DNA from: Lachnospiraceae bacterium
GTDB lineage: Bacteria > Bacillota > Clostridia > Lachnospirales > Lachnospiraceae
Assembly (NCBI GenBank): GCA_029224965.1
Contig: JAQXVO010000030.1
Coordinates: forward strand, 186,001-250,000
Length of the DNA: 64,000 bases
Direction: 5' to 3'
The notes beneath the pieces are model-generated. The model did not search any database, was not told where the DNA came from, and saw nothing but the letters and a program-made list of their open reading frames with translations. Made by a program: the position numbers and the translations under genes. Positions within the stretch are counted from its first letter, which is position 1, and the number at the start of each line of letters is the position of its first letter. Below are positions 37,216 to 47,110 of this stretch, in pieces.

Positions 37216-38706
37216 TTATTCTGCCAGGATCTTACGGATGACATCGGGCATTTCAGAAACCTTGCAGACGGTCTTGTGACGGACGGGTGCATCCTTGATC
37301 TCCCGGATGGCTCCCGGAATCTCCACATTGGCAATCTTCGAAAGATCATCTGTCAGATCCAGATCTGACTTGTCCGGCTGATCCGCACCGATGGCTTTCA
37401 GAACCGTCCGGGTGAACTTGAAGGGACTTGCTGTCGATGCAATCAGGGTCTTTGTACTGTCGCCGGTCTCCGCCTTATATTTGTCATAGACAGAGGAGGC
37501 AACTGCCGTATGGGGATCGATCACATAGCCGGTGTCCTCGTAGACATCGCGGATCTGCTTTGCGGTCTCCTCTTCATCGGCATAGTTTCCATAGAAGTCC
37601 GGAACCTTCTTCTGGAGGAGATCCAGGCTGATTTCTGTGATGCCCTTCTGATTGAGCTCGTCCATGTCCTTCGAAGTCTTCTCAGGATCCCGGTCCAGAA
37701 TCTGATAGATCAGACGCTCCAGGTTGGAGGAAATCAGGATATCCATGGACGGAGACATGGTCAGATGGAAGTTTCTCCGCCGGTCATAGTCGCCGGTACG
37801 GAAGAAATCGTAAAGGACTTTGTTGCTGTTGCTTGCGCAGATTAGGTGGCTAATGGGCATGCCCATCTGCTTGGCATAGAAGGCAGCCAGGATATTTCCG
37901 AAATTACCAGTCGGAACGCACACATTGATGCTTTCGCCGGGCTTAATCTCTTCGTCGGCCAGAAGCCTGGCGCAGGCATAGACATAATAGACAACCTGAG
38001 GCACCAAACGGCCGATATTGATGGAATTGGCGGAGGAGAACTGATAGCCCTTTCTGTCCAGCTCCTCGGCCATTTCCTTATCATGGAAGATTTTCTTGAC
38101 ACCGGTCTGAGCATCATCGAAATTACCATTGATGCCAACGACATAGGTATTGTCTCCGGCCTGGGTCACCATCTGCTGCTTCTGGATGGGACTGACGCCG
38201 TCCTTGGGATAGAAGACGATGATCTTCGTTCCCGGTACATCACAGAAGCCGGCCAGAGCGGCCTTTCCGGTATCACCGGAGGTGGCGGTCAGAATTACGA
38301 TATCCTTGTCCAAGCCCTGCTTCTTTGCCGAGGTGGTCATTAGATAAGGAAGAATGGACAGGGCCATGTCCTTGAAGGCAATGGTCTTTCCATGGAAGAG
38401 TTCCAGATAGTAAGCGCCGTGGGCCTTGACCATAGGAGCAATCTCCGGGCAGTCAAATTTCTCGTCATAGGCCTTATTGATGCAGTCATGCAGCTCCTCG
38501 GCGGTGAAATCCGTAAGGAAACGACTCAAAACCTCAAAGGCCACTTCCTGATAGGTCATCTGACCCAGCTTCTCCAGGGGGATGTCCAGTCTGGGAATCT
38601 CGGTCGGGACATAAAGGCCGCCGTCCGGAGCCAGTCCCTGAAGGATGGCCTCGGAAGCCGTGCGCACATCACCGGCATTTCTCGTACTTACATATCTGAT
38701 GTCCAT
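37216..38706 (-). CDS. thrC: Threonine synthase
   Basis: ThrC converts O-phosphohomoserine to threonine with pyridoxal phosphate. The 496-residue long-form enzyme shows the N-terminus RYVSTRNAG, the PLP lysine in GKTIAFKDMALS and the phosphate-binding loop TATSGDTGKAALAGF. GGAGAAAG precedes the ATG. No homoserine kinase or dehydrogenase is adjacent, so the rest of the pathway is elsewhere. No T-box or attenuator was seen upstream. Confidence 0.96.
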   Translation of the reverse strand: MDIRYVSTRNAGDVRTASEAILQGLAPDGGLYVPTEIPRLDIPLEKLGQMTYQEVAFEVLSRFLTDFTAEELHDCINKAYDEKFDCPEIAPMVKAHGAYYLELFHGKTIAFKDMALSILPYLMTTSAKKQGLDKDIVILTATSGDTGKAALAGFCDVPGTKIIVFYPKDGVSPIQKQQMVTQAGDNTYVVGINGNFDDAQTGVKKIFHDKEMAEELDRKGYQFSSANSINIGRLVPQVVYYVYACARLLADEEIKPGESINVCVPTGNFGNILAAFYAKQMGMPISHLICASNSNKVLYDFFRTGDYDRRRNFHLTMSPSMDILISSNLERLIYQILDRDPEKTSKDMDELNQKGITEISLDLLQKKVPDFYGNYADEEETAKQIRDVYEDTGYVIDPHTAVASSVYDKYKAETGDSTKTLIASTASPFKFTRTVLKAIGADQPDKSDLDLTDDLSKIANVEIPGAIREIKDAPVRHKTVCKVSEMPDVIRKILAE

Positions 38707-38867
38707 TTTTCTTTCTCCATTTTCCTTTTACTAATCTTCTTATAAAACAGGCCAGCCCTGCATGATCTTCTATTCCATCAGAACCGTTTCGAATGTTCTT
38801 AAAAATGAAACAGATACACCTGCATTTTCAATCCGTCTTTGAAATTCCTGATCTGTCCTGTTCCTAT

Positions 38868-39410
38868 TTACAGGATATGATGCACCACGCCAAGATCTAT
38901 GAGATCCCTCGAAACTCTGTTGTAATCCGCTCCGATCACGGCGATTCCTGAGACAATGACACCGGCGTCCTCGAGCATGTTCCGGCAGGCGTGAAGGGTT
39001 ACGCCGGTCTCGATCCAGTCATCGGCAAGCAGAACCCGTTTTCCTTCTGTTAAATAAGCGCTGGATGCGCTTAAGACCGTCGGCTCGTTCCGGTGGTCGA
39101 TGTAGCTGGCGATCAGGCTCTTGTCCGGGTCTGCAGGCTCTCCCTTTCTCCTTCGGATGGGAAGGAAACCAACCCCGAGTTCATAGGCCAGCTGACTGCC
39201 GAGGATCATTCCAAAAGGCTCGGGAGCCAGAACCAGGTCTGCATTTCCCTCGAAAGGCTCGGCAAGGTAGGATACGACCTCGCGCATCCAGTCAGGATCC
39301 GTATAAAGCGGAAGCAGATCCTTCTTTCCTGCATGTTCCGCAGGCAGAATCTTATGCAGATGATCCGCCAGTTCTTCCCGTGTCATTCCGGATAATTCTT
39401 TATCACTCAT
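38868..39410 (-). CDS. Purine-type phosphoribosyltransferase family protein
   Basis: This 180-residue protein has the PRPP-binding signature RVLLADDWIETGVTL (about residues 124-138, two acidic residues followed by the phosphate loop). ADLVLAPEPFGMILGSQLAYELG upstream resembles the adenine/xanthine phosphoribosyltransferase core. The substrate base cannot be decided. It could also be a regulator with a PRT fold. AAGGAGGG precedes the ATG. No purine riboswitch was recognised in its 5' region. Genes on both sides are unrelated. Confidence 0.8.
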   Translation of the reverse strand: MSDKELSGMTREELADHLHKILPAEHAGKKDLLPLYTDPDWMREVVSYLAEPFEGNADLVLAPEPFGMILGSQLAYELGVGFLPIRRRKGEPADPDKSLIASYIDHRNEPTVLSASSAYLTEGKRVLLADDWIETGVTLHACRNMLEDAGVIVSGIAVIGADYNRVSRDLIDLGVVHHIL

Positions 39411-39639
39411 ACAGGCTCCCTCCTTGCATCTTCAGATTATGAGAATCATAAGCACTTTGTCCGGGGACAGACACCCTGGCAGATTTTCTCTTCGCGCTCT
39501 TTCTTTTCTCAGCAGCCGACAGATACAGACTGACTTTTATGTATTCACTATAACACATACAGGGGACTTTTTGTTTTCTTTTCCTTCTTATCTCGGCACG
39601 GATATCAGGCAATACAGATCGGCTCTTCTGCCTTATTAT

Positions 39640-39676
39640 AAAAAAAGTCCCGGAAGATCGATCACCTTCCGGGACT
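39640..39676 (-). terminator. Terminator after ilvC
   Basis: AGTCCCGGAAG (39646-39656) and CTTCCGGGACT (about 39665-39675) form an 11-bp stem with an 8-base loop. On the minus strand it is followed by seven T. It ends the ilvN-ilvC unit. The rest of 39,411-39,746 is leader of the phosphoribosyltransferase gene, with a possible -10 box TATAGT at 39547-39552. Confidence 0.9.
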
Positions 39677-39746
39677 AAAATTCTTAAAATGAAGTCCAAG
39701 TGAGAGTAAAGCTCTGATTCAGTCTACTTGCATTTTATGGAAGCTA

Positions 39747-40778
39747 TTAGTTGTTGATCAGCTTGTCGCTCTCATTGTTCCAGCTGTAGAGCTTACGGAT
39801 TTCCTTGCCGACAGCCTCTGAAGGATGCTCAGCAGCCTTTGCACGCATACCCTCGAAGTGAACACGACCGTTCTTCATATCCTGAACGAAGTCAGAAGCG
39901 AAAGTACCATCCTGGATATCAGACAGAACCTTCTTCATAGCCGCCTTGGTATCAGCAGTGATGATCTTCGGTCCGGAAACATAATCACCATACTCAGCGG
40001 TGTTGGAGATGGAGTAGCGCATTCCGGCAAATCCGGACTGATAGATCAGGTCTACGATCAGCTTCATCTCATGGATGCACTCGAAGTATGCATTTCTCGG
40101 ATCATAACCTGCCTCGCAGAGAACCTCAAAGCCGGTCTGCATCAGCTTTACAACGCCGCCGCAAAGAACAGCCTGCTCACCGAAAAGGTCGGTCTCGGTC
40201 TCAACCTGGAAAGTGGTCTCCAGAAGACCTGCACGAGCTCCGCCCAATGCAGCACCGTAAGCCAGGGCTTTCTCAAGAGCCTTGCCGGTTGCATCCTGCT
40301 CAACAGCTACCAGGCAGGGAGTTCCCTTGCCGGCCTGATACTCGGAACGAACGGTATGTCCGGGTGCCTTGGGAGCGATCATAGTAACATCAACATTTGC
40401 AGGAGGAACAATCAGTTTGTAATTGATATTGAATCCATGAGCAAACATCAGCATATCGCCCTCCTCCAGATAAGGAGCGATTTCGGTCTTATACATATCT
40501 GCCTGAAGCTCATCCGGGATCAGGATCATGATGATATCAGCCCACTTTGCTGCCTCAGCAACGGGAAGGACCTTAAGTCCCTGAGCCTCAGCCTTGGCCT
40601 TGCTCTTGGATCCTTCATAAAGGCCGACGACAACGTCCATGCCGGAATCCTTCAGATTCAGTGCATGTGCATGTCCCTGGGAGCCGTAGCCGATGACTGC
40701 GATCTTGTGGCCCTTAAGAGCATCCAGGTTGCAGTCTTCCTGATAGTAGATTCTTGCTTCGTGATCAAGTCTTGACAT
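39747..40778 (-). CDS. ilvC: Ketol-acid reductoisomerase
   Basis: IlvC carries out the second step of valine and isoleucine synthesis, converting acetolactate to dihydroxyisovalerate with NAD(P)H. The cofactor loop [20 protein letters not shown] (about residues 25-44) and the knotted C-terminal domain with [15 protein letters not shown] mark the short class I enzyme; length 343. The start is [12 protein letters not shown], with AGGAGG upstream; the frame is open for 23 more codons but that part is leader. It lies 100 bases downstream of ilvN. Confidence 0.96.
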   Translation of the reverse strand: MSRLDHEARIYYQEDCNLDALKGHKIAVIGYGSQGHAHALNLKDSGMDVVVGLYEGSKSKAKAEAQGLKVLPVAEAAKWADIIMILIPDELQADMYKTEIAPYLEEGDMLMFAHGFNINYKLIVPPANVDVTMIAPKAPGHTVRSEYQAGKGTPCLVAVEQDATGKALEKALAYGAALGGARAGLLETTFQVETETDLFGEQAVLCGGVVKLMQTGFEVLCEAGYDPRNAYFECIHEMKLIVDLIYQSGFAGMRYSISNTAEYGDYVSGPKIITADTKAAMKKVLSDIQDGTFASDFVQDMKNGRVHFEGMRAKAAEHPSEAVGKEIRKLYSWNNESDKLINN

Positions 40779-40877
40779 TCTTTTTCCTCCTGTAAATATA
40801 AACCTTTTTGTCCGAATGCAATTTCCGGCCGAAGTCTTCTGCCGCATTCGAACAGATATAGTGATCGCGCTCTATAT

Positions 40878-41378
40878 TTATTCAATATAGAACACGTCAT
40901 CACTTCCTCGGGTAAGTCCTGTCAGTCCTGTTCTGGCCAGCTCCAGAATCTCGTAGCCGTCCAGCATGTTCAGGAACGACGTCAGCTTATCCTGATTTCC
41001 TGTTACCTGGATCACAAGGGAGTCATGGGTAACATCCACGACCTTGCCGTGGAAGATATCCGCAACGGATAAAGCTCTCTGCCGGTCGGTATCTGCCGCC
41101 CGAAGCTTTACCAGCATGAGCTCTGACTGGACCGAGGCTTCCGGATCCAGGATCTGCACATGGAGGACATCCTCCAGCTTGGCAACCTGTTTCTCGATCT
41201 GCTCCAGGATCTGCTCATCTCCGCTCGTCACAATGGTGATCCGGGTAAAACGGGGATCCGCTGTGACTCCGGCAGAGATGCTGTCGATATTATAGCCTCT
41301 CCGGCTGAAAAGTCCTGCCACGTGACTGAGCACCGACGGCGTATTCTCAACCAGTATCGATAGAACCTGTTTTCTCAT
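40878..41378 (-). CDS. ilvN: Acetolactate synthase, small regulatory subunit
   Basis: This 166-residue subunit has an N-terminal ACT domain (LSILVENTPSVLSHVAGLFSRRGYN variant, shown here in part) and a C-terminal IlvH-type domain. It confers valine feedback control on the large subunit IlvB, which is not in the window. It forms an operon with ilvC. The catalytic gene must be elsewhere, since the promoter lies directly upstream of ilvN. Confidence 0.94.
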   Translation of the reverse strand: MRKQVLSILVENTPSVLSHVAGLFSRRGYNIDSISAGVTADPRFTRITIVTSGDEQILEQIEKQVAKLEDVLHVQILDPEASVQSELMLVKLRAADTDRQRALSVADIFHGKVVDVTHDSLVIQVTGNQDKLTSFLNMLDGYEILELARTGLTGLTRGSDDVFYIE

Positions 41379-41410
41379 GCCTGCCTCTCCTGTTCTCTAA
41401 GTATGAATAG

Positions 41411-41461
41411 ATTCTAACACTTTAACTTTTTAAGTCAATGAAATTTCACCTTAATGGTGAA
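41411..41461 (-). promoter_or_regulatory. ilvN-ilvC promoter and palindrome
   Basis: On the minus strand TTGACT (41433-41438), a 16-bp spacer and TAGAAT (41411-41416) form a promoter. Just upstream of the -35 box is a perfect palindrome, TTCACC-TTAAT-GGTGAA (41445-41461), placed where a transcription factor could act. The factor is unknown. Confidence 0.6.
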
Positions 41462-41596
41462 TAAAATTTAATACCAAATGGCCAACTCCGAGATTGCATG
41501 CGTTTTAGTACAGAAATAGCCAAGATTCACTTCCCGGACTTTAAAATTCTTCTTCCAGCCGATCGGAAACTTCCGCAGAATCAGAGACAGATCTGC

Positions 41597-42490
41597 CTAT
41601 TTTTTATGTGGTTCCCGAAAACTCCCGTGCAGAAGCACATTCTCGGGGCTGATCTTCTGCCCGGCCAGGACCAGGGATAGAATGCTGTCCGACCCCGCCA
41701 TACAGAGGAGATCCGGCCGGTCGGGACCGTAAGGCTCTTCCTTCATGACCTGAATCAAAGGGCGATCCATGGCCTTGGCAAAGGCCTCCTTGAAGGTCCA
41801 GATCCGGTAGAATCTCCGGATCAGACGGGTTTCATCATCGAGTTTTAAGTCCTCTTCCTCCCAGGAGAAAGATAAACCGTCCGCTAGTCCTTCTCTCACG
41901 ATCCGGGCTTCCTCCGGGCGAAAGAAGCGCTCGGAAAGCCGGTTCAGAAGATCCGGGTCTTTCTTTCGGAAAGTCAGATCCTCGACATCGATGCCGAGGC
42001 AGGGATGAAAGGAAGCTGCTATAGAATTTCCGGATCCCGAATCTGCCGCCATGCCCGGCTGAAGAGACATGTCGTGCTTCTGGGTTCCTTCAGAAGTCGG
42101 ATTGGAAAATCGGATGGCAGCCGCAGCCGCCAGATTCCCGGCATGGGAAACCGAGAAATCGACCTCTTTCTGATCGATCAGGCAGGGTTTTCCGTTGGAA
42201 AGCTTTCCATAGTGTAAAGGGCCATGAATCCCCAGATCCAGAAAAGCACCCTCCAGGAGATCCGCTGCCAGTGCAGACTGCCTTCTGGCCTTCTTATTTC
42301 TGATAGAAGAAAGCTTCTCTCTCTGATCGGGGCTTAAAAAGCCTTCAAGCCTTTCCAGGTCCTCATCCCTGTATCGGTCCAGACGGTCGATCCGGAGGTC
42401 AATGACAGGTGCTTTCCCCTCTCTCGTCAAAGCAGAATCAGCCGGATGACTGTCCGCCTGTTCGTATGCGTTTTCCATCATATGATTCAT
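41597..42490 (-). CDS. 4'-phosphopantetheinyl transferase family protein
   Basis: The enzyme moves phosphopantetheine from CoA to carrier proteins. The Sfp-type motifs are present: SVSHAG (residues 113-118), GIDVE (166-170) and WTFKEA (231-236), with the Mg-binding Asp and Glu intact. The length of 297 exceeds a typical Sfp by about 60, partly from a low-complexity insert (residues 129-162) between the first two motifs. The ribosome binding site is weak, so the exact start is uncertain. No biosynthetic gene cluster is nearby, so its carrier protein is unknown. Confidence 0.87.
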   Translation of the reverse strand: MNHMMENAYEQADSHPADSALTREGKAPVIDLRIDRLDRYRDEDLERLEGFLSPDQREKLSSIRNKKARRQSALAADLLEGAFLDLGIHGPLHYGKLSNGKPCLIDQKEVDFSVSHAGNLAAAAAIRFSNPTSEGTQKHDMSLQPGMAADSGSGNSIAASFHPCLGIDVEDLTFRKKDPDLLNRLSERFFRPEEARIVREGLADGLSFSWEEEDLKLDDETRLIRRFYRIWTFKEAFAKAMDRPLIQVMKEEPYGPDRPDLLCMAGSDSILSLVLAGQKISPENVLLHGSFREPHKK

Positions 42491-42528
42491 TGAATTTTCG
42501 ACAGATTTGTTTTTATCCGGTATACATG

Positions 42529-43050
42529 TCAGGGCTTGAAGTCAGGGTCCACCGGAATCTCCGATGTGCAGTGAGGACAGCGGGTAGCCTTGATCGGAAT
42601 CTCGGACTGGCAGTAAGGGCAGACCTTGGTGGTCTTAGCCGGTTCTTCTTCCGGTTTCTTCAGCCGGTCATTCACATCATTGATGAGCTTTACCATGATG
42701 AAGATGACCAGAGCCATCAGTATGAAATTGATGACCGCTGTCAGAAACTTGCCGTAGTTTAACGTTGCAGCTCCGGCCTTCTGGGCAGCTGCCAGAGTCT
42801 TGTAATGGCTTCCGTCCAGGGAGATAAACCAGTTGCTGAAATCAATACCGCCGGTCAAAAGGGAAATCACCGGCATTACAATATCATTTACCAGAGAATT
42901 TACGATGGCCTGAAAAGCAGCGCCTATGATAACGCCGACAGCCAGGTCAATGACATTTCCCCGCATAATGAATTTCCGGAACTCTCCGAAAAAGCCCTTT
43001 CCCTTATCAGCAAGTTCACTGCCTTTCTGCTTTAAATCGATGTCCGCCAT
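42529..43050 (-). CDS. mscL: Large-conductance mechanosensitive channel with zinc ribbon
   Basis: MscL opens under membrane tension to release solutes in osmotic downshock. The pore helix [17 protein letters not shown] and the second membrane segment (about residues 110-130) are typical. After the channel, a zinc-ribbon-like tail contains CPYC and CPHC, giving four cysteines near residues 148-165; most MscL proteins lack this. The start is [10 protein letters not shown], preceded by AAAGGAG; length 173. Confidence 0.94.
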   Translation of the reverse strand: MADIDLKQKGSELADKGKGFFGEFRKFIMRGNVIDLAVGVIIGAAFQAIVNSLVNDIVMPVISLLTGGIDFSNWFISLDGSHYKTLAAAQKAGAATLNYGKFLTAVINFILMALVIFIMVKLINDVNDRLKKPEEEPAKTTKVCPYCQSEIPIKATRCPHCTSEIPVDPDFKP

Positions 43051-43071
43051 AAGGTCTCCTTTCTTCAGATA

Positions 43072-43105
43072 AAGAAAGGGCAGGCATGTCAGCCATGCCT
43101 GTCCC
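43072..43105 (-). terminator. Terminator after pckA
   Basis: GGGCAGGCATG (43078-43088) and CATGCCTGTCCC (43094-43105) form a long stem, followed on the minus strand by TTTCTTT. It lies within 20 bases of the pckA stop codon and separates pckA from mscL. Confidence 0.85.
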
Positions 43106-43124
43106 AAAAATCAGTATTCAGAAA

Positions 43125-44729
43125 TTAAAGCTGAGGGCCTGCGGATACAAGTGCCTTACCTGCTTCATTACCTTCATACTTCTTGAAGTTCTTCTGGAAT
43201 CTGCCAGCCAGATCCTTTGCCTTCTCATCCCACTCGGAAGCATCCTTGTAGGTATCGCGAGGATCCAGGATTGCAGGATCAACACCAGGAAGCTCTGTCG
43301 GAACTTCGAAATCGAAGTAAGGGATCTTCTTGGTCGGAGCCTTGGCAACATCACCATTCTGGATTGCTGTGATGATTCCACGAGTATCCTTGATGGAGAT
43401 ACGCTTGCCGGTTCCATTCCATCCGGTGTTGACAAGGTAAGCCTTGGCGCCAGACTTCTGCATCTTCTTAACAAGCTCCTGGGCATACTTGGTAGGATGC
43501 AGTTCCAGGAAGGCCTGACCGAAGCAAGCGGAGAAGGTCGGTGTCGGCTCGGTGATTCCACGCTCGGTACCAGCAAGCTTTGCGGTGAATCCGGAAAGGA
43601 AGTAGTACTGGGTCTGCTCCGGTGTCAGGATTGATACAGGAGGAAGTACACCGAATGCATCTGCAGAAAGGAAGATAACATTCTTAGCTGCAGGACCATG
43701 AGAAATCGGCTTTACGATCTTCTCGATGTGGTAGATCGGGTAAGAAACACGGGTATTCTCGGTAACGGACTTATCATTGAAGTCAAGCTTTCCGTCATCA
43801 GATACGGTTACGTTCTCAAGAAGAGCGTCTCTCTTGATAGCGCCGTAGATATCCGGCTCAGCTTCCTTATCCAGGTTGATAACCTTTGCATAGCAGCCGC
43901 CCTCAAGGTTGAAGACACCGTTATCATCCCAGCCGTGCTCATCATCGCCGATGAGGAGTCTCTTGGGATCGGTGGAAAGGGTGGTCTTACCTGTTCCGGA
44001 CAGACCGAAGAAGATACAGGTGTTCTCGCCGTTCAGGTCTGTATTTGCAGAGCAGTGCATGGAAGCGATGCCCTTCAGAGGCAGATAGTAGTTCATCATG
44101 GAGAACATACCCTTCTTCATCTCACCGCCGTACCAGGTGTTGATGATAACCTGCTCATGGCTTGTGATATTGAAGACAACTGCGGTCTCGGAATTCAGGC
44201 CGAGTTCCTTGTAGTTCTCAACCTTAGCCTTGGAAGCATTGTAAACAATGAAATCAGGCTTGAAATTTGCCTGCTCTTCCTCGGTCGGACGGATGAACAT
44301 ATTCTTTACGAAATGAGCCTGCCAAGCAACTTCCATGATGAAACGAACAGCCATACGGGTGTCCTTATTTGCTCCGCAGAAACCATCGATCACATAAAGC
44401 TTCTTATTGGAAAGCTCCTTCTTTGCGATTTCCTTTACTGCTGCCCAGGTCTCCTCGGATGCAGCATGGTTATCGTTGGGATATTCCGGAGTATTCCACC
44501 ATACGGTATCCTTAGAATTCTCATCCATAACGATGAATTTATCCTTAGGAGAACGTCCGGTGTAGATACCGGTAAATACATCAACCGCGCCAAGCTCAGT
44601 CTTGTGGCCTACTTCATAGCCTTCCAGAGAATCCTTTGTCTCTTCTGCATAGAGAGTCTCGTAAGAAGGATTGTAGACAATCTCTGTTGTGCCGGTAATG
44701 CCATACTGTGTTAAATCAATGTTTGCCAT
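43125..44729 (-). CDS. pckA: Phosphoenolpyruvate carboxykinase (ATP)
   Basis: PckA interconverts oxaloacetate and phosphoenolpyruvate with ATP. In fermenting gut anaerobes it often runs in the carboxylating direction. The kinase motifs [16 protein letters not shown] and [16 protein letters not shown], the substrate site [10 protein letters not shown] and the oxaloacetate loop are visible; length 534. I start at [10 protein letters not shown]; the frame is open for 15 codons further but the ribosome binding site is weak in both cases. It stands alone. Confidence 0.96.
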   Translation of the reverse strand: MANIDLTQYGITGTTEIVYNPSYETLYAEETKDSLEGYEVGHKTELGAVDVFTGIYTGRSPKDKFIVMDENSKDTVWWNTPEYPNDNHAASEETWAAVKEIAKKELSNKKLYVIDGFCGANKDTRMAVRFIMEVAWQAHFVKNMFIRPTEEEQANFKPDFIVYNASKAKVENYKELGLNSETAVVFNITSHEQVIINTWYGGEMKKGMFSMMNYYLPLKGIASMHCSANTDLNGENTCIFFGLSGTGKTTLSTDPKRLLIGDDEHGWDDNGVFNLEGGCYAKVINLDKEAEPDIYGAIKRDALLENVTVSDDGKLDFNDKSVTENTRVSYPIYHIEKIVKPISHGPAAKNVIFLSADAFGVLPPVSILTPEQTQYYFLSGFTAKLAGTERGITEPTPTFSACFGQAFLELHPTKYAQELVKKMQKSGAKAYLVNTGWNGTGKRISIKDTRGIITAIQNGDVAKAPTKKIPYFDFEVPTELPGVDPAILDPRDTYKDASEWDEKAKDLAGRFQKNFKKYEGNEAGKALVSAGPQL

Positions 44730-44779
44730 TATTTCACTCAGCCTTTCTATTATTTCTTTGGACATTAAACCCATCTGCT

Positions 44780-44785
44780 ATTATA
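44780..44785 (-). promoter_or_regulatory. Possible pckA promoter (-10 box)
   Basis: The minus strand reads TATAAT at 44780-44785, about 50 bases before the pckA start, without a good -35 box at 17 bp. It may depend on an activator. Confidence 0.4.
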
Positions 44786-44841
44786 GACAAAACCATGAAA
44801 AGTTTCATTAAAAAAATACAATTTTTCTAATTTGTTTTTAG

Positions 44842-46287
44842 TCAATTTTTCGGCAGTTTCATCAGAAGATCATGTATGCTCAGATTTTCCTTTTTTGCAA
44901 TTGCTTTCAGGTCCTCGTATTCCCATTTTTCCCGGCGGACACCATAGCCCTCCGAGACCTTCTTTCGGACCGGTCCGAAGGCAGTCTCTTCGGTCACAAT
45001 GCTTCGTTTCAGGACATAGCGCCTTATAACCTCTTCCCGGATTCCGATGGTGGTCGTATGGCTAAATATAGACCGGACCACATTTTCCTTCTCGCCGGGT
45101 CTGGTCAGAACCGTAAGGAGAATTCCCGGCCGGTTCTTTTTCATCTGAATCGGGCTGTAGAAAACCTCCCTGGCACCGGCCTCGTAGATCCGGTCCATGG
45201 CAAAGCCCAGCTCCTCTCCTGTCATGTCATCGATATCGCATTCCAGGCGGATAATCTGGTCCTCCTGATCTGTCCTATTGCTTTCCATTTTGTCTGTAAA
45301 ACTGCTTTTTGCCGAATTCTCTGCAGAAGCTCTATTCTCCCTCTGAGATGTCGGATCAGAAATTCTGTCCTGCTTCTGATCGGACGGCTCCGACTTGCTC
45401 TCACAATAGGTCTCTCCGAAAATGGCCCTCAGGCAGTTGGCCCGGGGAAATTCCTTCTTTCCCATGCCATAGCCTATGGCTTTTACAGTCATTACAGGCT
45501 GCTCCTCGAAGGAGGACACGAAGGTTTTGAGTAAGACTGCCCCGGTCGGGGTCGTCATTTCTCCTTCAAGATCACCGGCATAGGTCGGAATGCCGCGGAG
45601 GAGAAAAGCGGTGGCCGGAGCCGGAAGCGGCAGAATGCCATGGGCTGCATGAACCTGTCCGAAACCGGTCCGGACCGGGCTGGCAATGATCTGATCCGGA
45701 TTCAGAAGATGAAGCAGATAGGAGCTTGCAGCAATATCGGCAATGGCATCCATCATGCCGACTTCATGAAAATGGATTTCAGAGACCTCCATGCCGTGGG
45801 CATGACTCTCGGCTTCCGCCAGGACCTGATAAACCCGGATGACATGGGACCGGACCTGGTCAGGAAGCTTCAGACCATTGATGATCGAGAGAACGTCCGA
45901 AAGACTGCGGTGATGATGATGAGCGTGTTCATCACTGTGATTATGCAGATCCTCTCCCTCTTCCACCCCATGAATCCGGACCGAAAGATGGAGACCGAGA
46001 ATGCCGCAGCGGTCGGACTTTTCAGCTTCAAAAACCACTTCCGGTATGCCGATTTCGTTCAGTTCTCCGACCAGGTCGCGGACGGTATTTTCCTTAATGG
46101 TAATTCGATTCGCATCCGTATTCTCTTCTGTCTTCTCTTTGGATATACTGGAACCTGTCTTCTTATTCTCCTGAGCGGAAGCTATTTTTCCTTCCGTTTC
46201 TACCTCTGCAAGGAGGTCGAGAAGAGCGGCTGAAAGCATATCGCCCGCCGCTCCCATACCGCAGTCCAGATAAAGTATTTTTTTCAT
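44842..46287 (-). CDS. larC: Nickel pincer cofactor nickel-insertion protein LarC
   Basis: LarC inserts nickel into the pincer cofactor of lactate racemase-type enzymes. The N-terminus LYLDCGMGAAGDM and the C-terminal IRLECDIDDMTGEELG are typical. A His-rich stretch (EHAHHHH, around residue 125) probably handles nickel. In Lactobacillus plantarum LarC needs a programmed frameshift, but here it is one uninterrupted 481-residue frame. Two hydrophilic inserts, at about residues 31-68 and 296-344, are unusual. It lies 11 bases after larB. Confidence 0.93.
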   Translation of the reverse strand: MKKILYLDCGMGAAGDMLSAALLDLLAEVETEGKIASAQENKKTGSSISKEKTEENTDANRITIKENTVRDLVGELNEIGIPEVVFEAEKSDRCGILGLHLSVRIHGVEEGEDLHNHSDEHAHHHHRSLSDVLSIINGLKLPDQVRSHVIRVYQVLAEAESHAHGMEVSEIHFHEVGMMDAIADIAASSYLLHLLNPDQIIASPVRTGFGQVHAAHGILPLPAPATAFLLRGIPTYAGDLEGEMTTPTGAVLLKTFVSSFEEQPVMTVKAIGYGMGKKEFPRANCLRAIFGETYCESKSEPSDQKQDRISDPTSQRENRASAENSAKSSFTDKMESNRTDQEDQIIRLECDIDDMTGEELGFAMDRIYEAGAREVFYSPIQMKKNRPGILLTVLTRPGEKENVVRSIFSHTTTIGIREEVIRRYVLKRSIVTEETAFGPVRKKVSEGYGVRREKWEYEDLKAIAKKENLSIHDLLMKLPKN

Positions 46288-46298
46288 TTTATGATCCT

Positions 46299-47087
46299 TT
46301 ATAAATCCTGATTTCTCAGCTGTCCTGCCTTTCGGAGAATCTTCATGGCGGCCATGGCGGCGCCGAAGCCATTGTCGATATTGACAACAGTTACACCGCT
46401 GGCACAGGAATTCAGCATGGCAAGAAGGGCCGAAAGACCATGAAAGGAGGCCCCGTAGCCGACCGAGGTGGGCACAGCGATCACCGGGCAGTCAGCCAGG
46501 CCGCCGATGACACTGGCCAGTGCGCCTTCCATACCGGCACAGGCGATGATGACGTCTGCCTTCAGAATATCCTCTGTATGGGAAAGAAGCCGGTGGATTC
46601 CGGCCACGCCGACATCATAGAGGCGCTGGACCCGGACTCCTGCGGCCTCTGCCGTCAGAGCCGCTTCCTCCGCCACCCGGATGTCCGAGGTTCCGCCGCA
46701 GGCAATCAGAAGTCGTCCCGGATAGCGGATTTCCGGCAGATCTCCGACAATGAGGATACCTGCTTCTTCGTGGAAATGCAGACCGTCAGGTCCGAGAATC
46801 GTTTCAACCGTCCTATATTTGTCTGCATCGAGACGGGTTACCAGGATGGGCAGCTGTCTGTGATGAAGCATGGTCTGTATGATGCCGGCGATCTCTTCCG
46901 CGGTTTTCCCGGCTCCGTAAATCACCTCGGACATGCCCTGTCGGGTCTTCCGGTGGAGATCCACCCTGGCATAGCCAAGCTCCGCTACGGGTTCTTCCCG
47001 AAGAGCCAGCTCTGCATCTTCTATTGTAATTTTTCCCTCTTTCAGACTGGTGAGGATTTCCTTCAGATCTTTATTCGGATGATTCAT
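46299..47087 (-). CDS. larB: Nickel pincer cofactor biosynthesis protein LarB
   Basis: LarB carboxylates and hydrolyses nicotinic acid adenine dinucleotide in the first step of the nickel pincer cofactor pathway. The C-terminal two thirds resemble PurE (VPTSVGYGASFHGL, VVNIDNGFGAA). An N-terminal helix domain (LKEILTSLKEGKITIEDAE) precedes it. Length 262 is normal. The racemase larA and the sulfurtransferase larE are not in the window. Confidence 0.95.
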   Translation of the reverse strand: MNHPNKDLKEILTSLKEGKITIEDAELALREEPVAELGYARVDLHRKTRQGMSEVIYGAGKTAEEIAGIIQTMLHHRQLPILVTRLDADKYRTVETILGPDGLHFHEEAGILIVGDLPEIRYPGRLLIACGGTSDIRVAEEAALTAEAAGVRVQRLYDVGVAGIHRLLSHTEDILKADVIIACAGMEGALASVIGGLADCPVIAVPTSVGYGASFHGLSALLAMLNSCASGVTVVNIDNGFGAAMAAMKILRKAGQLRNQDL

Positions 47088-47110
47088 GATAGTTCCTGTA
47101 ACTGATCTGA

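Noticed and set aside
38707-38867. T-box or threonine attenuator before thrC
   Set aside because: No T-box sequence, specifier loop or terminator hairpin could be found.
39825-40775. 316-residue plus-strand frame opposite ilvC
   Set aside because: It is antisense to a highly conserved enzyme gene; its composition simply mirrors that gene.
43072-43107. Upstream extension of MscL by 19 residues
   Set aside because: That stretch runs through the pckA terminator hairpin, and the ATG at 43050 has a good ribosome binding site.
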